NCBI GenBank assembly: GCA_027078545.1
Contig: JALWXN010000004.1
Coordinates: 640,737 to 704,736 of the forward strand
DNA from: Nitrososphaeria archaeon
GTDB taxonomy: Archaea; Thermoproteota; Nitrososphaeria; Geothermarchaeales; JDFR-13
Length of the DNA stretch: 64,000 bases
Direction: 5' to 3'
Shown piece after piece: positions 25,054 through 33,714 of the stretch (the stretch's first letter is position 1; the number at the start of each line of letters is the position of its first letter). The translations under genes were made by a program, and so were the position numbers. The notes below the pieces were generated by a model, which saw nothing but the letters and a program-made list of their open reading frames with translations, made no database searches and had not been told where the DNA came from.

Positions 25054-25671
25054 CTAGCGCGAGACGTAGTCCGAGGATAGTAGGTAGTATCTATAGGGCT
25101 CCTCGAGATCCCTCGAGACTCCTATACGCCCACTCCTACCAACCTCTCCACTACCAGGCTCTAGGTAGTATAGTAGCTCCAGCTCCCCACCCCTGATGTA
25201 TACAGGCATGTCGTCAAGCTCCCTCGTTATGCCTAGCGCCTTTGTGAGCCTACCCGGACCCGTGGTGAGGAGCCTCTTCCTACTAACTCCACGCCTCCTA
25301 AACATCTCCTCCACACCGATGAGGGGCTCGACCGACCTTATAAGCACGGCTCCAGGACCCCCAGCCGTGGTGACTATGTTTAGGAGCCAGTTGTTATGAA
25401 CCATGTATATGAGGGTCCTGCCCGGCTCCCTATACATCGCCCTACCTATCGAGCCCTTCTTGGAGGCCCGTGACGCGGGGTCCTCGGGGCCGAAGTATGC
25501 CTCTACCTCCGTTATCATGCCCCCTAATACCCGGTTCCCCATGCGTCTGACTAGCAGGGCTCCTAGGAGCTCGGGGGCGACCCTGTCGGGCGGTCTTGAG
25601 TAGAACTCTTTGGGTATGGTTTCTCCGTACCGTGCCGTGAACCTCATACCTCCCTTTATATCTATATCCAT
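25054..25671 (-). CDS. DNA-3-methyladenine glycosylase, AAG/MPG family
   Basis: A 205-residue base-excision repair glycosylase of the AAG (MPG) fold. It removes alkylated and deaminated purines from DNA. The family signature is clear: APELLGALLVRR, the catalytic-region ITEVEAYFGPEDPASRASKK near residues 54-73, YMVHNNWLLNIV near 95-106, VLIRSVEP and GPGRLTKALGI near 142-152. The length is normal for the prokaryotic form. It is divergent from the CBS protein. Confidence 0.92.
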   Translation of the reverse strand: MDIDIKGGMRFTARYGETIPKEFYSRPPDRVAPELLGALLVRRMGNRVLGGMITEVEAYFGPEDPASRASKKGSIGRAMYREPGRTLIYMVHNNWLLNIVTTAGGPGAVLIRSVEPLIGVEEMFRRRGVSRKRLLTTGPGRLTKALGITRELDDMPVYIRGGELELLYYLEPGSGEVGRSGRIGVSRDLEEPYRYYLLSSDYVSR

Positions 25672-25699
25672 AGGCTATTTACTATTCGGTGATCCTGTG

Positions 25700-26119
25700 A
25701 TGAGAATATCTCTGAAGGTTAGGGACATAATGGATGATAAGGTATACATGATCGATGAGGGCCGGAGCTGTAAGGAGGCCCTCGATGAGATGGTGGATAA
25801 GGGTGTTTGGAGCCTACTAGTCTCGAGGGACGGCCTACCAGTAGGCGTGGTTACGGAGAGGGATATAATCAAGAAGGTTATCAGGAAGGGCTTGAACCTG
25901 GAGGGTGTACAGGTGGGGAAGATAATGTCTAGCCCAATAATAACAGTCTCTCCCGACGACCCTGTGGCCAAGGCTATGGAGCTGATGGTGCAGAACGATA
26001 TTAGGCGTGTCTACGTGGTCGAGGATGGTAAGATCATTGGTAGGGTGACGCAGACCGGTGCCTTCAAGAAGATCCTCGACATACTCCTACTACTCAGCGA
26101 CCTATCCTGGTATCTATAG
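25700..26119 (+). CDS. Two-CBS-domain protein
   Basis: A 139-residue protein consisting of a CBS pair that senses an adenine nucleotide. CBS1 is residues about 1-62 (VRDIMDDKVYMIDEGRSCK then VGVVTERDIIKKV), CBS2 about 65-128 (VGKIMSSPIITVSPDDP then IIGRVTQTGAFKKI). ATG 25700 is chosen: the longer open frame upstream lies antisense inside the glycosylase gene, and a TATA-like CTATTTACTA sits about 20 bases before this ATG. It lies 27 bases before the permease gene and may regulate it; that is inference. Confidence 0.85.
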   Translation: MRISLKVRDIMDDKVYMIDEGRSCKEALDEMVDKGVWSLLVSRDGLPVGVVTERDIIKKVIRKGLNLEGVQVGKIMSSPIITVSPDDPVAKAMELMVQNDIRRVYVVEDGKIIGRVTQTGAFKKILDILLLLSDLSWYL

Positions 26120-26146
26120 ATAGGGCGGGTCAGGGTATAGGTAGAA

Positions 26147-27544
26147 ATGAGGGGTAAGAAGCTTGTCGTGGGGACTGTACCCCTAATAACCTTCCTAGGG
26201 GGCTACTCCATAGGGCTAGAGCTTGAGCAGGCCTTCGCCATATCCATAGCAGCCATGGTTATATCCACGACGCTCCTGATGTGGAAATATAGGCTCTCAG
26301 CCAGCGTCGCCGGACTATCAATAGCCTTCCTTACAGGGATACTTCCCTTCAAACTCTTCCTAGAGTATAGCCATATGGACATCATACTCTTCCTCCTAGG
26401 CATGATGACCATCGTCGGATACCTGGAGGAGAACCACTACTTCGAATATCTTGTCTCGAAGATGATCCCAGTCCTACATGGTAAGCCAAAGCTCTTCATA
26501 GTGGTTATGATGTTCACCGCAAGCTTCTTCGCAGCTGTGGTGGATGAGGTAACTGCTATACTCTTCATGAGCGTCATAATGCTGGAACTATCATCCATAT
26601 ACCAGCTAGACATTAGGCGTATGATACTACCGATAACCTTCGCCGTGATCATAGGCGGCTCAGCCACCGTGATGGGTAACCCAGTGGCCATACTAGTAGC
26701 CTTTAGGGGCGGACTAACGATGCAGGACTTCGCCTACTGGGCCACCCCAGTCACACTAGTCTCACTGGTAATCCTATCCGGGATGGTGATGCTCCTCTTC
26801 AGGGACGAGATCAGGAAGTTGGAGGAGAATATGTCTAAGGTCAGGATCGAGGAGATTGTCGAGGCACTGGCGGAGGAGGTCCACGCCACTAGGAAGGCGA
26901 CCATACTCTTCGTACTAGTGATCGGCTCTATAATCCTGCATAACCAGATAGCCACACTGATATCCAGCCTCGGAGTATACGTAACTCCAAAGGTTGTGCT
27001 CGTCTCAATAGCCCTGCTGGGCGCCAGCGTGATACTGGCAACCGAGGGGGAGGATGGGCTCACAGTCTTTCTCCACAGGGTTGATTGGCAGACCCTAGTC
27101 TTCCTACTATCATTCTTCAGCATAGTCGGCAGCCTAGACCATGTAGGTGTCCTACAGCTGATAAGCAACGCGATAGTGGAGGCCGCTGGTGGGAATGAGG
27201 GGATGATGTTCCTATACATAGCCGGGATAACAGGTGTACTAAGCCCCGTCATGGACAACGTACTCACAGTAGCTACCCTCAGCCCAATAGTCGAGGGCCT
27301 CGGCGAGATAGGTGTCAACACGGTGCCTATATGGTTCGGGATGCTATTCGCAGGTATATTCAGCGCCCTAGCCACCCCTATAGGCACATCTGCAAGCCTA
27401 GTCATGATGGGGCTCCTGGAGAGGCGCCGCGTCAAGCTCATAACCTTCGGGGAGTGGATAAGGGTGGGCCTACCAGCAGCAGTTATCATACTGGGCCTAG
27501 CTCTGACAGTGACATATATCAGGGCCTATGGAATGCCTCTCTAA
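26147..27544 (+). CDS. Ion transporter superfamily permease (ArsB/NhaD-like)
   Basis: A 465-residue integral membrane protein with about 11-12 hydrophobic helices. The two-fold repeated IT-superfamily pattern shows VDEVTAILFMSVIMLEL near residues 136-152 with GGSATVMGNPVAIL near 177-190. The second half has SPVMDNVLTVATLSPIV near 364-380 followed by ATPIGTSASLVMMG near 404-417. These are the paired hairpin motifs of ArsB/NhaD/CitM permeases. The substrate (arsenite, sodium/proton or a dicarboxylate) is not settled by motif. It is probably co-transcribed with the CBS gene. Confidence 0.85.
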   Translation: MRGKKLVVGTVPLITFLGGYSIGLELEQAFAISIAAMVISTTLLMWKYRLSASVAGLSIAFLTGILPFKLFLEYSHMDIILFLLGMMTIVGYLEENHYFEYLVSKMIPVLHGKPKLFIVVMMFTASFFAAVVDEVTAILFMSVIMLELSSIYQLDIRRMILPITFAVIIGGSATVMGNPVAILVAFRGGLTMQDFAYWATPVTLVSLVILSGMVMLLFRDEIRKLEENMSKVRIEEIVEALAEEVHATRKATILFVLVIGSIILHNQIATLISSLGVYVTPKVVLVSIALLGASVILATEGEDGLTVFLHRVDWQTLVFLLSFFSIVGSLDHVGVLQLISNAIVEAAGGNEGMMFLYIAGITGVLSPVMDNVLTVATLSPIVEGLGEIGVNTVPIWFGMLFAGIFSALATPIGTSASLVMMGLLERRRVKLITFGEWIRVGLPAAVIILGLALTVTYIRAYGMPL

Positions 27545-27590
27545 AGCCTCCCAACCTTTTTAACCCCTAACCCAGAAACTACTTATCAAG

Positions 27591-28055
27591 ATGAGCGAGA
27601 TGAGTGACTATAACGTGGCCACCGTCCTCGTCTATAAGCTCCTAAACGCTGTCTACAAGGCGGTGACCGAGGAGCTGGGTGAGGAGGCCTGGGACGTCCT
27701 ATGGAAGAGCGGGAAATACCTGTTCAACGAGGTACGTGAGGAGATCGGGATAGAGGAGGGCATGGATCTTGAGGAGGCTATACGCAGGCTCTGCCAATAC
27801 CTCAAGAGGATAGGTATGGTGGAGGAGGTCCGCTTCGAGTATAACAGGGACGAGGGTATACTGGAGACCACCGTGATATTCCCATTCTCAATTGCGAAGT
27901 ATAAGAGGGAGGCCGCCGGCCCGATATACCTCTTCACCAGCCTACTATCCTCCGTCCTCGAGTATCTAGGCTATGAGATGGAGAGGGAGGGTGAGCACTA
28001 CATACTCGAGGGTAACAAACTCAGGGAGAGGTGGAGGATCTCCAAGGCAGAGTAG
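27591..28055 (+). CDS. Conserved hypothetical protein, possibly V4R/Bet3-like fold
   Basis: A 154-residue cytosolic protein: helices about 8-75, then FEYNRDEGILETTVIF beta strands, a central helix and a basic C-terminus. The order of two long helices, a small sheet and a C-terminal strand is reminiscent of V4R/hydrocarbon-binding proteins, but no decisive motif is seen. A T-rich TTTTTAA about 30 bases upstream is a fair TATA box. Treat as unknown. Confidence 0.55.
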   Translation: MSEMSDYNVATVLVYKLLNAVYKAVTEELGEEAWDVLWKSGKYLFNEVREEIGIEEGMDLEEAIRRLCQYLKRIGMVEEVRFEYNRDEGILETTVIFPFSIAKYKREAAGPIYLFTSLLSSVLEYLGYEMEREGEHYILEGNKLRERWRISKAE

Positions 28056-28112
28056 ATATATACTAGGCCGATATAGAGACCTGGCTCTAAACCGTGATAC
28101 CCGGTGTAGCCC

Positions 28113-29273
28113 ATGGCGAAGGCGGTTATACTAGGCGGTGTAGGAGCGGTAGGTATAGAGGCTTCTAGAGACTTCATCGAGACCAGCGGCTTCGACGAGA
28201 TAGTCATAGCTGACTACAACATAGAGAAGGCCCGTAGATTCATAGAGGAGTATGGCGATGATAGGTTGGCCGCCGTTAAGGTAGATGTGAATGATGAGGA
28301 TGCCCTCCGCAGCGTGATCAGGGGTGCCGACATAGTCATCAACGCCCTCCCCTTCAAGTATGACTATATAGTCACGAAGATCGCTGTGGAGGAGGGGGTC
28401 TCAGGCGTCGATGTAGCGACGGAGCAGGACCAGTTCGACCTTACGCCGAAGGCCGAGGAGACTGGTGCGCTCTTCGTCCCAGGCGTGGGAGCCACCCCTG
28501 GAACCACCAACCTCATGGCTGCAAAGGCTGCACAGCTCCTCGACAAGGTCGATACCATCGAGATCTTCTGGGCAGCCTTCCGCTGCACCGCCCCCAGCCC
28601 AGGCCTGCTCCACGTCACGATATGGGAGTTCGACCCGAATCTTAAGGAGAGGGTGATCTACGAGGACGGTGTCTATAAGCAGGTTCCCCCATACTCAGGG
28701 GCCAAGTGGGTAGAGTTCTTCCCATTGATCGGTAGGAGGGAGACTGTCTATGTCCCACATAGCGAGACCTATACCCTACCCGAGTACCTGCCTCCTGAGA
28801 AGAAGCCTAGGAGGGTATATGTAAGGGGTACGTGGCCAGACGAGACGATGAACCTCTTGAAGGTCCTCCTATACTACGGCTTCTACGAGGACAAGCCTGT
28901 GGACTTCGACGGGGTCTATGTGAAGCCGATGAAGTTTATCTACCGCTTCATGTTGCAGAGCGAGAAGGCCCGTGAGACCGAGGTCTGGGGCTACGGCCTA
29001 AGGGTTGAAGCTACGGGAGAGAAGGATGGTAGGTCTGCCAAGGTCGTAGTCATGAATGAGCATCCAAGTGATGTGGAGGGATGGGAGGGTAGCAGGGCAT
29101 ACTTCAGGCCGATAGGGAATCCACTATCGATTGGGGCACAGATGATCCACCGCGGCGAGACACTGGTTGAGAAGGGTGTATACCCACCTGAGGCCGCCTT
29201 CGACCCCGACAAGTTCTTCCAGGAGCTGGCTAAGAGGGGGATCAAGATCTCCTGGGAGGTTGAGTATCTCTAG
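28113..29273 (+). CDS. Saccharopine dehydrogenase family oxidoreductase
   Basis: A 386-residue NAD(P)-dependent dehydrogenase. The N-terminal Rossmann loop ILGGVGAVGIEASRDF is at residues 6-21, the cofactor acidic residue in IADYNIEKA near 31-39, and DIVINALPFKYDY near 73-85. GVGATPGTTNLMA near 126-138 matches the saccharopine dehydrogenase/lysine biosynthesis family. The specific substrate is unknown; many archaeal members are not lysine enzymes. No coupled neighbour. Confidence 0.8.
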   Translation: MAKAVILGGVGAVGIEASRDFIETSGFDEIVIADYNIEKARRFIEEYGDDRLAAVKVDVNDEDALRSVIRGADIVINALPFKYDYIVTKIAVEEGVSGVDVATEQDQFDLTPKAEETGALFVPGVGATPGTTNLMAAKAAQLLDKVDTIEIFWAAFRCTAPSPGLLHVTIWEFDPNLKERVIYEDGVYKQVPPYSGAKWVEFFPLIGRRETVYVPHSETYTLPEYLPPEKKPRRVYVRGTWPDETMNLLKVLLYYGFYEDKPVDFDGVYVKPMKFIYRFMLQSEKARETEVWGYGLRVEATGEKDGRSAKVVVMNEHPSDVEGWEGSRAYFRPIGNPLSIGAQMIHRGETLVEKGVYPPEAAFDPDKFFQELAKRGIKISWEVEYL

Positions 29274-29282
29274 CCCCCTCCC

Positions 29283-29684
29283 CTACATAATCTTTCTAGG
29301 CGGGTATATCTCAAGCCTCCTCTTGAGGCACCATCCCGCCAGCTCGACACCCCTCCTATACATCCCCGGATCGATGAGCATGACCTCGTGGGGGGCGTCA
29401 CACCTTATATAGGTCTCCAGCTCCCCATTCCTAACCATCTCCTCAACAGTCTTCCTCCTGGGGAGTGCGAGGATATATGGATAATCCCCCAGCCCCATCC
29501 TTACATACTCCTCCGTAGCCTCCGCCACGGCGCGGCTAACCAACTCTCTATAGCCCAGCCTCCCCACGTATCTACACCAGAGCTCTATAACCAGCTGGTA
29601 ATGATTCTCTATCGATATGCTGTATGCCTTCTCACCCCTCCCCACCGTGTTGATATAGATGATGTGGTACCTCGGCCTAGACAT
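29283..29684 (-). CDS. Hypothetical protein
   Basis: A 133-residue protein with two cysteines (WCRY near residue 36 and YIRCDAPHEV near 92) and a basic C-terminus. The coding pattern (AGG arginines, third-position bias) is like that of its neighbours, supporting a real gene. Family not recognised. Ends 10 bases from the convergent dehydrogenase. Confidence 0.5.
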   Translation of the reverse strand: MSRPRYHIIYINTVGRGEKAYSISIENHYQLVIELWCRYVGRLGYRELVSRAVAEATEEYVRMGLGDYPYILALPRRKTVEEMVRNGELETYIRCDAPHEVMLIDPGMYRRGVELAGWCLKRRLEIYPPRKIM

Positions 29685-29731
29685 GTCTAAATATAGGTCT
29701 CCAGCCCGGGATAGTTAAGTTTGGATCCACT

Positions 29732-31090
29732 ATGAAGCGTCTCTATATTCTAGGCGCCCCCTGGTGTAGCCAGTGCCAGGAATTCTACTCGGGGCTCAGG
29801 GAGGAGCTTGGAGGAGAGGCTGTGGAGTACGTCGACCTAGACAGGTATCCACATCTACAGGAGAGGTTCGACGTGAGGGCATACCCTACACTAGTCCTTG
29901 TGGATGGTGGTAGGCCCCTAGCTACACATGTACCCGAGGATCTCGGCGATGCTAAGAGGTTCTATAGGGCGGGGGGTGGCGAGAACTTTATGAGGCGATG
30001 TGTCTATCGACGGGTGGGCCCACCCAGCAGGGATGAGCTGAACATGGTGATCAGCTTTATAGAGAATGTCTATGACTGGGTGGAGGGTGGGCTGACCGGT
30101 GGATACAAGCTTGTCCCCTATAGGGAGATGGAGTTCCTGGTGAAGGCCTACCTAGACCTTGGGGTTAGGGGCTACCTAGAGATGGTTAGGCGGACCATAG
30201 ACATCGTCCTCCAGAGCGGGATGATGGATTATAAGAGGTACCTAGTCTCCCACATGAGCCTCTCACCAGACTGGGAGAGTCCTGACAAGACGTATCTCCT
30301 TGAGGAGCAGGCCAGGATGATCCGCCTCCTCATATGGCTTGGTAGGCTTACCGATGCCGAGGTATATCTAGAGATTGCCAGGCGTATGGTCGACTCGGTA
30401 TTCAGCCTCTTCCTAGACAGGGGTGTGAGGGCATATCTAGGATCGGAGCCTATACACATGGGGAGTGGTGGGATACACCCATATATAGAGGCGTTGGAGA
30501 GCCTCTCCGATATGGGGCTCGACCCTAGGCTGAGGCCTAGGATGCAGAGCCTGATCCCCCTAGTCCCAAGCCATGATAAGATACTGGGGGAGTACCCACT
30601 CATCACACAGGCCTACTACCTACACACTATTCTGAACATATACCGCTACACCCGTTGGAGGGAGGGGCTCAGGAGGGCTAGAGACCTGGTCAATAGGTGG
30701 GCCGGGTGGATACATAGCCTGCCAACCGTGGATACTGAGCGGAGCCTCCACCTACACCTCGATAAATGGGTCTGCCGACCCCCTAGGACCAACATCGTCT
30801 ATGGCCTAGCCATGTATAGGGCCCGGATCTACGGATTGACGGGGGATGAGGCTCTGGGCGGGATACTCAGTAATAGGTGGGACGTGACTAGGAGGAATAC
30901 GTATGACGCCGCGACGTGGGGGATCGGGGTAGCCACCCATCTATATGGCCTAGACCTGTTCAGGGTCTCAGGCTATAAGGCCCTCCCCTCCAAGGTTGGT
31001 GATCTGGTGAAGCCCTTCACCGAGATAGTCTATACCGATGGGGAGAGGAGGGTAGAATACGTCTCACGGGGGGTAAGCTTCGAGATATGA
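29732..31090 (+). CDS. Thioredoxin-fold protein fused to an alpha-barrel domain (YyaL/DUF255-like)
   Basis: A 452-residue two-domain protein. Residues 1-80 are a thioredoxin/glutaredoxin fold with the redox pair PWCSQC (C12, C15) and the cis-Pro segment AYPTLVLVDGG near 50-60. Residues about 110-440 are helical repeats with aromatic-rich turns, like the six-hairpin barrel of YyaL/DUF255 proteins, a family that also pairs a thioredoxin domain with such a barrel. The redox motif and order agree but the barrel is divergent, so the family call is moderate. Cytosolic, with no signal peptide. Confidence 0.6.
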   Translation: MKRLYILGAPWCSQCQEFYSGLREELGGEAVEYVDLDRYPHLQERFDVRAYPTLVLVDGGRPLATHVPEDLGDAKRFYRAGGGENFMRRCVYRRVGPPSRDELNMVISFIENVYDWVEGGLTGGYKLVPYREMEFLVKAYLDLGVRGYLEMVRRTIDIVLQSGMMDYKRYLVSHMSLSPDWESPDKTYLLEEQARMIRLLIWLGRLTDAEVYLEIARRMVDSVFSLFLDRGVRAYLGSEPIHMGSGGIHPYIEALESLSDMGLDPRLRPRMQSLIPLVPSHDKILGEYPLITQAYYLHTILNIYRYTRWREGLRRARDLVNRWAGWIHSLPTVDTERSLHLHLDKWVCRPPRTNIVYGLAMYRARIYGLTGDEALGGILSNRWDVTRRNTYDAATWGIGVATHLYGLDLFRVSGYKALPSKVGDLVKPFTEIVYTDGERRVEYVSRGVSFEI

Positions 31091-31148
31091 ATTGGTATAA
31101 ACGGTTTATTCCCGGGGTTATAACCAGTCGGATTAGTATCATCTATAT

Positions 31149-32699
31149 ATGTCCTCGGAGGAGAGGGCAGAGATACTAGAGGTTCTTAGGAGCGCGACGG
31201 AGGCAACGGTATCTACTTATGGAGGGGAGGTTATACGTAGCAGGGCTATGCACTACGCGGTTGCCGACGATTTCACGATCTACCTAGCAAGTATGAAGGG
31301 TGACCCTAAGATCCTCCACATATCCAATATTCCGAGCGTTACCCTACTCATCCTCCACAAGGCTACACCGCCGGAGACCTATATGGATCTCAGGGAGTTT
31401 GGGAAGTGGAGTGAGATCGAGATCCATGGGAGGGCCTCGATAGTCAGGGATGAGCGTGAGAGGGAGTATGCCATCAAGATGTTGGCTGAGAGGAGCCCGA
31501 TAGTCAAGCTCCTCTACCAGAATAACCAGACAGGCGTGTTGGAGGTTATCAGGGTGGAGCCACAGATAATCAAGTATAAACGTGTCCGCGACATACTGGA
31601 GGGTAAGCCCCCCATAGTCATATCCTTCGAGGAGGCTGGGGAGCGTGGGGGGGACATAACCATCCTGGCTAGGAAGCTTAAGAACCTATACTATGCTATG
31701 CGCGTCCCCTTCATAGCGGCAACCATTCCATCGATAGTCCTCGGCGGGCTATTGGCGCTGTATCATAGGAGTGTCTTCGACCCAATACTGTTCATACTGA
31801 CGTTGATAGGTACTGTGGCGGCCCATCTAGGGCTTAACCTGATGAACGACTACTACGACTATAGGATGGGTGTCGACCAGGTGAATAAGGAGGGGGTATT
31901 CCCCTTCACCGGTGGGAGTAGAGTGCTCCAGATGGGTCTATTGTCACCCTTAGAAGTGTTCTTCACATCAATATTCATGATCTCTCTAAGCGTCGCCATA
32001 GCCGTGTATCTAGCCCTCGTGGTGACGCCCCTGGTACTAGCTGTCGCAGCCCTCGGCTTCGCAATAATACTTGCCTACCACGTCCCACCACTGAGGCTGG
32101 TCGATAGGGGGCTTGGCGAGCTATTGGTTGGCCTCGGCTTCGGGCCGGTGTATACACTCGGTACATACCTTGTGATGACTGGTGAGCTCTCGGTGATACC
32201 TGTCCTGGCATCACTCCCACTAGCCCTCCTAGTGGCTGATATACTTGTGGTCAACGAGTTCCCCGACTATAAGGGTGATCTCGAGGCTGGTAAGCATAAC
32301 CTAGTGGTTAGGCTTGGGAGGAGGCGTGCCAGGTGGCTATCACACATACTCCACTTCACCGCCTACCTCCTCATACCCGTCCTCTACCTCATCGGGATAT
32401 ACCCATTCGAGTCGTTGATAGCGCTGCTAGGACTACCACTATCCATCTATGGTAAGGCCAACCTTCATAGGAACTATGAGTCGCCCTTCGACATGATACC
32501 AGCCATCGTCTCCAACATAGTGGTATACGTGGTTACAGGCTTCCTGATATCCGTCGGCATACTATTCTCAGTCAGCCCCAGCCCAGCCCTACTAGCATCG
32601 ATACTAGCGGGAATAGCGGGCTTCACCCTCTACGAGCTGGTGGAGCTGAGGCGTGGGGTCAGGGCCTTCAACCTCCTGAGACGCACGGTCTCCTCCTAG
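31149..32699 (+). CDS. Fusion of a PNPOx-like flavin-binding fold with a UbiA prenyltransferase (MenA-like)
   Basis: A 516-residue protein. Residues about 5-150 form a pyridoxamine-phosphate-oxidase-like split barrel (ATVSTYGGEVIRSRAMHY, FTIYLASMKGDPKILHI, IEIHGRASIVRDE). Residues about 180-510 are a UbiA-type membrane prenyltransferase with motif I NDYYDYRMGVD (N233, D234, D237, D243) and motif II NEFPDYKGD (N369, D373, D377), plus about eight hydrophobic helices. UbiA enzymes of the MenA type attach a prenyl chain to a quinone head group. The soluble fold joined in front is unusual and might bind a flavin or quinone precursor (inference). A menaquinone-like product would feed respiratory enzymes such as the Nos system. 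Confidence 0.82.
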   Translation: MSSEERAEILEVLRSATEATVSTYGGEVIRSRAMHYAVADDFTIYLASMKGDPKILHISNIPSVTLLILHKATPPETYMDLREFGKWSEIEIHGRASIVRDEREREYAIKMLAERSPIVKLLYQNNQTGVLEVIRVEPQIIKYKRVRDILEGKPPIVISFEEAGERGGDITILARKLKNLYYAMRVPFIAATIPSIVLGGLLALYHRSVFDPILFILTLIGTVAAHLGLNLMNDYYDYRMGVDQVNKEGVFPFTGGSRVLQMGLLSPLEVFFTSIFMISLSVAIAVYLALVVTPLVLAVAALGFAIILAYHVPPLRLVDRGLGELLVGLGFGPVYTLGTYLVMTGELSVIPVLASLPLALLVADILVVNEFPDYKGDLEAGKHNLVVRLGRRRARWLSHILHFTAYLLIPVLYLIGIYPFESLIALLGLPLSIYGKANLHRNYESPFDMIPAIVSNIVVYVVTGFLISVGILFSVSPSPALLASILAGIAGFTLYELVELRRGVRAFNLLRRTVSS

Positions 32700-32766
32700 A
32701 CACCCTGCTGGGATGGGGTAACTTTTTATCCCCCTCCATCCTTAGATTCCATAGCGGTGTGTAGAG

Positions 32767-33714
32767 ATGAGTATATGGATGCTCCGCCTGAGACTGCTAC
32801 TAGCCACCACGGTATTCATAGCAATATCGACACTGGCCTTCACAATCATCCTAAGCGTTACGGGACTCTTCAACCTATACCTCCTAGCACTATTCGTGAT
32901 CCTCTTCAACCTACTCCAGTGGTTGATAGCCCCTAAGATAATCAATAGTATCTACCGTGTCCGGGAGCCTAGGCCGGGCGAGTCATGGCTGGTATCCGCT
33001 GTGGATGAGCTAAGCAGGAGGAGTGGGATAAAGACCCCCAAGGTCTACGTGGCTGAGGTGCCGATACCTAATGCATTCGCCTATGGCAGCCCTCTTACTG
33101 GTAACATGGTGGCTGTCACGACTGGATTGCTGGAGACCCTTGATAGGGACGAGGTTGTGGCTGTCCTCGGACATGAGGTGGGGCATCTCAAGCATAGGGA
33201 TGTCCAGCTCATGATGCTCCTATCGATACTCCCCTCGGTCCTATACTTCATAGGCTACTCCCTATACTTCTCAAGCCTCTTCAACAGGGATAGGGGCGGC
33301 GCGTTACTACTCGTGGGACTCCTATCCATACTCCTCTACTACGTCCTAAGCCTGGTAGTCCTATGGGTAAGTAGGATTAGGGAGTACTATGCCGATCTCC
33401 ATGCGGCTCAGATAGTCGAGAATGGGAATATTAAGCTGGCCAATGCCCTGGTCAAGATCGTCTATGGGACGACTAGGTATGTGGCTAGGGGAGGTGATGT
33501 ACATAGGTTCAGCGCTGTGAAGCCCCTATTGATAGCTGATCCCGACACTGCTGTGGATGATCTCCGCGACCTTGCTAGGGAGGGAATCGTAGATAGGCGT
33601 GTCCTAGACCTGGCGAGGAGGAGGCTGAGCACTGGTGAGAGGATCATGGAGCTATTCTCGACCCATCCACATATAGTGAACAGGATCAGGAGGCTCCTCA
33701 GCTACTCAAGGTAG
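32767..33714 (+). CDS. htpX: HtpX-type M48 membrane zinc metalloprotease
   Basis: A 315-residue membrane protease for quality control of membrane proteins. Two N-terminal transmembrane helices (residues about 8-60) precede the zinc motif HEVGH (H136, E137, H140). Two more helices (about 150-205) and the third ligand E206 in REYYADLHAA follow. Order and length are those of HtpX. A TATA-like CTTTTTATCC lies about 40 bases upstream. The end overlaps the convergent CoA-synthetase gene by 13 bases. Confidence 0.92.
   Translation: MSIWMLRLRLLLATTVFIAISTLAFTIILSVTGLFNLYLLALFVILFNLLQWLIAPKIINSIYRVREPRPGESWLVSAVDELSRRSGIKTPKVYVAEVPIPNAFAYGSPLTGNMVAVTTGLLETLDRDEVVAVLGHEVGHLKHRDVQLMMLLSILPSVLYFIGYSLYFSSLFNRDRGGALLLVGLLSILLYYVLSLVVLWVSRIREYYADLHAAQIVENGNIKLANALVKIVYGTTRYVARGGDVHRFSAVKPLLIADPDTAVDDLRDLAREGIVDRRVLDLARRRLSTGERIMELFSTHPHIVNRIRRLLSYSR

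Noticed and set aside
25610-25699. Longer N-terminus for the CBS protein
   Set aside because: These codons lie antisense inside the DNA glycosylase gene and encode nothing like a CBS domain; a TATA-like box precedes ATG 25700.
26734-27489. Open minus-strand frame of about 250 codons opposite the ion permease
   Set aside because: It is Ser/Thr/Ile-rich low-complexity sequence produced by the complementary strand of hydrophobic codons, and the plus frame is a clear permease.
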